Shown in pieces: positions 5,605 through 7,334 of a DNA stretch of 7,334 nucleotides. The notes beneath the pieces are model-generated. The model searched no databases. It saw only the letters and a list, made by a program, of their open reading frames with translations, and had not been told where the DNA came from. Each line of letters begins with the position of its first letter. Within the stretch, counting starts at the first letter, position 1. The DNA lies in contig CAMPKP010000158.1 in assembly GCA_946887295.1 (NCBI GenBank), positions 1 to 7,334 of the forward strand, read 5' to 3'. The position numbers and the translations under genes are program-made. This stretch comes from an uncultured Gemmatimonadota bacterium. GTDB lineage: Bacteria > Gemmatimonadota > Gemmatimonadetes > Gemmatimonadales > GWC2-71-9.

Positions 5605-7272
5605 ATGAATCGCTTTAGATCTGGTCTGGTTCCACTGTGCGCCCTCCTGGTCCTGGCCGGCTGCAGCAGCGAGCCGACCGGCGACCTGCGAGACACGACG
5701 CCGGAGATCGTCGCCACGCCCACGCAGCTGTTCATCGAGCTGGGCGGGACGAAGACGGTGGAAGTCGGCGCGGTGGATGCGCAGGGAAACCCGCTCGACT
5801 TCAACTACGAGGTCACGAGCACCGGCGCCGGGATCACGGTCCGGCGGGACTCGTCCTTCCTGCCGATCTTCGTGAACGACTCGACCCTGCAGGCGCCCGC
5901 GGTCGGGCCCCGCTTCCGGTTCATCGTCGAGGGCACGGGCTACGCCAAGACCTCGTTCACGGTGAGCGCCGGCGGCGTGGAGAAGGTGATCCCGGTTCAG
6001 GTGGTCCCGGAGGCCGGCATCGCCGCCACGTTCGACAACCCGACCCCGGCCCTCGGCGACACCATCACGCTGACCGCGCCGGCCGGCGTCACCTTCGCCG
6101 ACACGGCGAACCTCGAGATCGTGGGCAACACGCTGATCCCGGTGATCGTGAGCCAGGACGCGACCACCATCCGGTTCATCGCGCCGCCCAGCGTGAACTC
6201 GCCGATCACGATCCACGGGGTGATCTCCCAGTCCGCGCCGACCGTGGTCTTCGCCCCGGCGACGCAGACGCCGCTGCAGACCCCGCTGATCGACACGGTG
6301 GACGTGGTGTATTCGACCACGACCCCGACCCTGGGCCAGACGGTCACCATGAGCGTCCCCGAGCCGCTGATCACGCTGGCCGTAGACTCGATCGTCTACC
6401 CGGATCAGCTGCCCGGTCGCGCCGCCGGCCCGCAGAACATCGTCATCGCACCGGACAGCTCCAGCCTCACCTTCGACACCCCGCCCAACGCCAACGGCTC
6501 GGGGACGGTGGTGAACTTCAAGTTCCCCGGCGGCTTCCTGATCGCCCTGCCGACGCGGCCGAACTTCACCGCGCCGAACATCGGGACGGAGCTCGACGCG
6601 ACGTTCAGCACCCAGACGCCGGGCCTTCTGGAGGCGGTGACGCTCACCGCTCCGGCCGGCTTCACCTTCGCGCCTGATGTAGCGATCGCGATCGCCGGTC
6701 AGCCGGTGATCATCCAGTCCGTCGCGGGCGACGGAAGCTCGGTGACGTTCCTGCCGATCCCCGGCTCGATCGGGACCGCGGCGATCGACGGCGTGGTGCC
6801 GACGGCCGCACCCAGCAACATCCTGACGATGTCCACGGTGCAGTCCATCACCGTGCCGCCGCTCACGCCGCTGGAGGGCACCGAGGACGCGGCCACCGCG
6901 CCCACCATCAGCACCTCGGGCGAGACGATCGACGCGGGCAGCTTCGGTGCAACCGAGTGCGGTGGGAACAGCGGCTTCCCATGCCAGCTGTACAAGATCT
7001 CCCTGGCGGCGCCCACCACCTTGACGGTGAGTGTCGAGGGTTCAAACGCGGCGGATCTGGGTCTGTACTTCCTCAATCCTGCCGATCTTTCCGACGCGGT
7101 GGATACCGGTGGCGATCAACTGGTTTGCGATGCCCTCGGACGTGCGTCGCCGCCGGAATCCTGCTCGCTGGACTTCCCGGCAGGCGATTACATCATGGCA
7201 GTGGTTTCATTCGGTCCCGGTTATCCGGAGAACGATCCGAACCCGGCGTTCATCACGCTCAATATCAACTAG
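5605..7272 (+). CDS. Lipoprotein with Ig-like repeats and a C-terminal PPC-like beta domain
   Basis: This is a 555-residue protein. Residues 1-20 are a lipoprotein signal peptide with lipobox L17-A18-G19-C20, so Cys20 should be lipidated; SSEPTGD follows. Residues about 33-135 resemble a bacterial Ig-like domain (PTQLFIELGGTKTVEVGAVD, ending VIPVQVVP). Residues 137-424 hold three tandem units, each opening with ATFDNPTPALGD, VVYSTTTPTLGQ or ATFSTQTPGLLE, spaced 94 and 98 residues apart; IPT/TIG-like sandwiches are likely. Residues about 425-555 resemble a bacterial pre-peptidase C-terminal (PPC) domain: QLYKISLAAPTTLTVSVEGS, then SLDFPAGDYIMAVVSFG and the end ITLNIN, with cysteine pairs 452/460 and 508/520. 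No catalytic domain is visible, so a structural, adhesive or scaffold role at the outer membrane is inferred. Codons from 7021 onward have much more A/T at the third base than the rest of the gene. The terminator follows 32 nt after the stop. Confidence 0.85.
   Translation: MNRFRSGLVPLCALLVLAGCSSEPTGDLRDTTPEIVATPTQLFIELGGTKTVEVGAVDAQGNPLDFNYEVTSTGAGITVRRDSSFLPIFVNDSTLQAPAVGPRFRFIVEGTGYAKTSFTVSAGGVEKVIPVQVVPEAGIAATFDNPTPALGDTITLTAPAGVTFADTANLEIVGNTLIPVIVSQDATTIRFIAPPSVNSPITIHGVISQSAPTVVFAPATQTPLQTPLIDTVDVVYSTTTPTLGQTVTMSVPEPLITLAVDSIVYPDQLPGRAAGPQNIVIAPDSSSLTFDTPPNANGSGTVVNFKFPGGFLIALPTRPNFTAPNIGTELDATFSTQTPGLLEAVTLTAPAGFTFAPDVAIAIAGQPVIIQSVAGDGSSVTFLPIPGSIGTAAIDGVVPTAAPSNILTMSTVQSITVPPLTPLEGTEDAATAPTISTSGETIDAGSFGATECGGNSGFPCQLYKISLAAPTTLTVSVEGSNAADLGLYFLNPADLSDAVDTGGDQLVCDALGRASPPESCSLDFPAGDYIMAVVSFGPGYPENDPNPAFITLNIN
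6013..6876 (+). repeat. Three tandem coding repeats (Ig/TIG-like units) in the lipoprotein gene
   Basis: The units cover approximately 6013-6294, 6295-6588 and 6589-6876. Units 1 and 3 are closest: 6067-6098 and 6640-6671 match at 29 of 32 bases (TLTAPAGVTF against TLTAPAGFTF), so the duplication is still visible in the DNA. Unit 2 keeps the opening pattern (TPTLGQTVTMSVPEP) but has diverged and carries an extra loop (YPDQLPGRAAGPQN). The boundaries are estimates from the protein pattern. Confidence 0.65.
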
Positions 7273-7304
7273 ACGCTGAGCCGCAGGACCGAACCAGCAA
7301 CGCG

Positions 7305-7334
7305 AAAGCCCCCGCCGAATTCGGCGGGGGCTTT
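7305..7334 (+). terminator. Intrinsic terminator closing the gene cluster (possibly bidirectional)
   Basis: The last 30 bases are a perfect palindrome: AAAGCCCCCGCCGAA followed by its exact reverse complement. The RNA would form a stem of up to 13 bp with an AATT loop, ending in TTT at the window edge. The matching AAA on the left means it could also stop transcription from the opposite side. The full length of the T-run lies beyond the window. Confidence 0.9.

Noticed and set aside
5587..5609. TTGACC resembling a -35 box, with TATGAA as a possible -10
   Set aside because: The spacing is only 11 nt and the second element overlaps the start codon, so it is not a usable promoter.
6681..6696. 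GCGATCGC-type palindrome resembling the HIP1 repeat
   Set aside because: HIP1 is a cyanobacterial genome-wide repeat. This is a single place within coding sequence, explained by alternating Ile/Ala codons.

Overview
The window is GC-rich DNA, fully coding on the + strand apart from short gaps. It holds four consecutive genes, the first cut by the left edge, and ends in an intrinsic terminator. Every gene encodes an exported or envelope protein: a very large secreted or surface protein with a C-terminal sorting-type beta domain, a PorV/PorQ-family outer-membrane beta-barrel, a GWxTD-domain protein, and a lipoprotein built from Ig-like repeats. PorV-like barrels, GWxTD proteins and sorting-type C-terminal domains together point to the Fibrobacteres-Chlorobi-Bacteroidetes (FCB) superphylum. 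With this high GC, Gemmatimonadota or a near relative is the best guess. This is an inference from protein families, since the window has no rRNA or marker gene.

Layout: 1-2862, C-terminal 953 residues of the giant surface protein; 57-nt gap with an 11-bp GC hairpin and a good Shine-Dalgarno; 2920-4062, PorV/PorQ-like barrel; 61-nt gap with a 9-bp GC hairpin; 4124-5566, GWxTD protein; 38-nt gap with a Shine-Dalgarno; 5605-7272, lipoprotein; 7305-7334, perfectly symmetric terminator. No mobile element, RNA gene, CRISPR array or believable minus-strand gene was seen, and no stretch over 300 bases lacks a gene.

The same orientation, short gaps, lack of a visible internal promoter and single terminator suggest one transcription unit whose 5' part lies outside the window. 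In the type IX secretion system (T9SS), PorV is the outer-membrane shuttle that receives cargo by its C-terminal domain. A cargo-like protein directly followed by a PorV-like gene therefore suggests a dedicated export or surface-assembly cassette. The GWxTD protein and the lipoprotein have no known role in that system and are the least understood parts.

The lipoprotein gene has two notable internal features: three tandem repeat units of about 95 residues, and an abrupt change in wobble-base usage over its last 84 codons.
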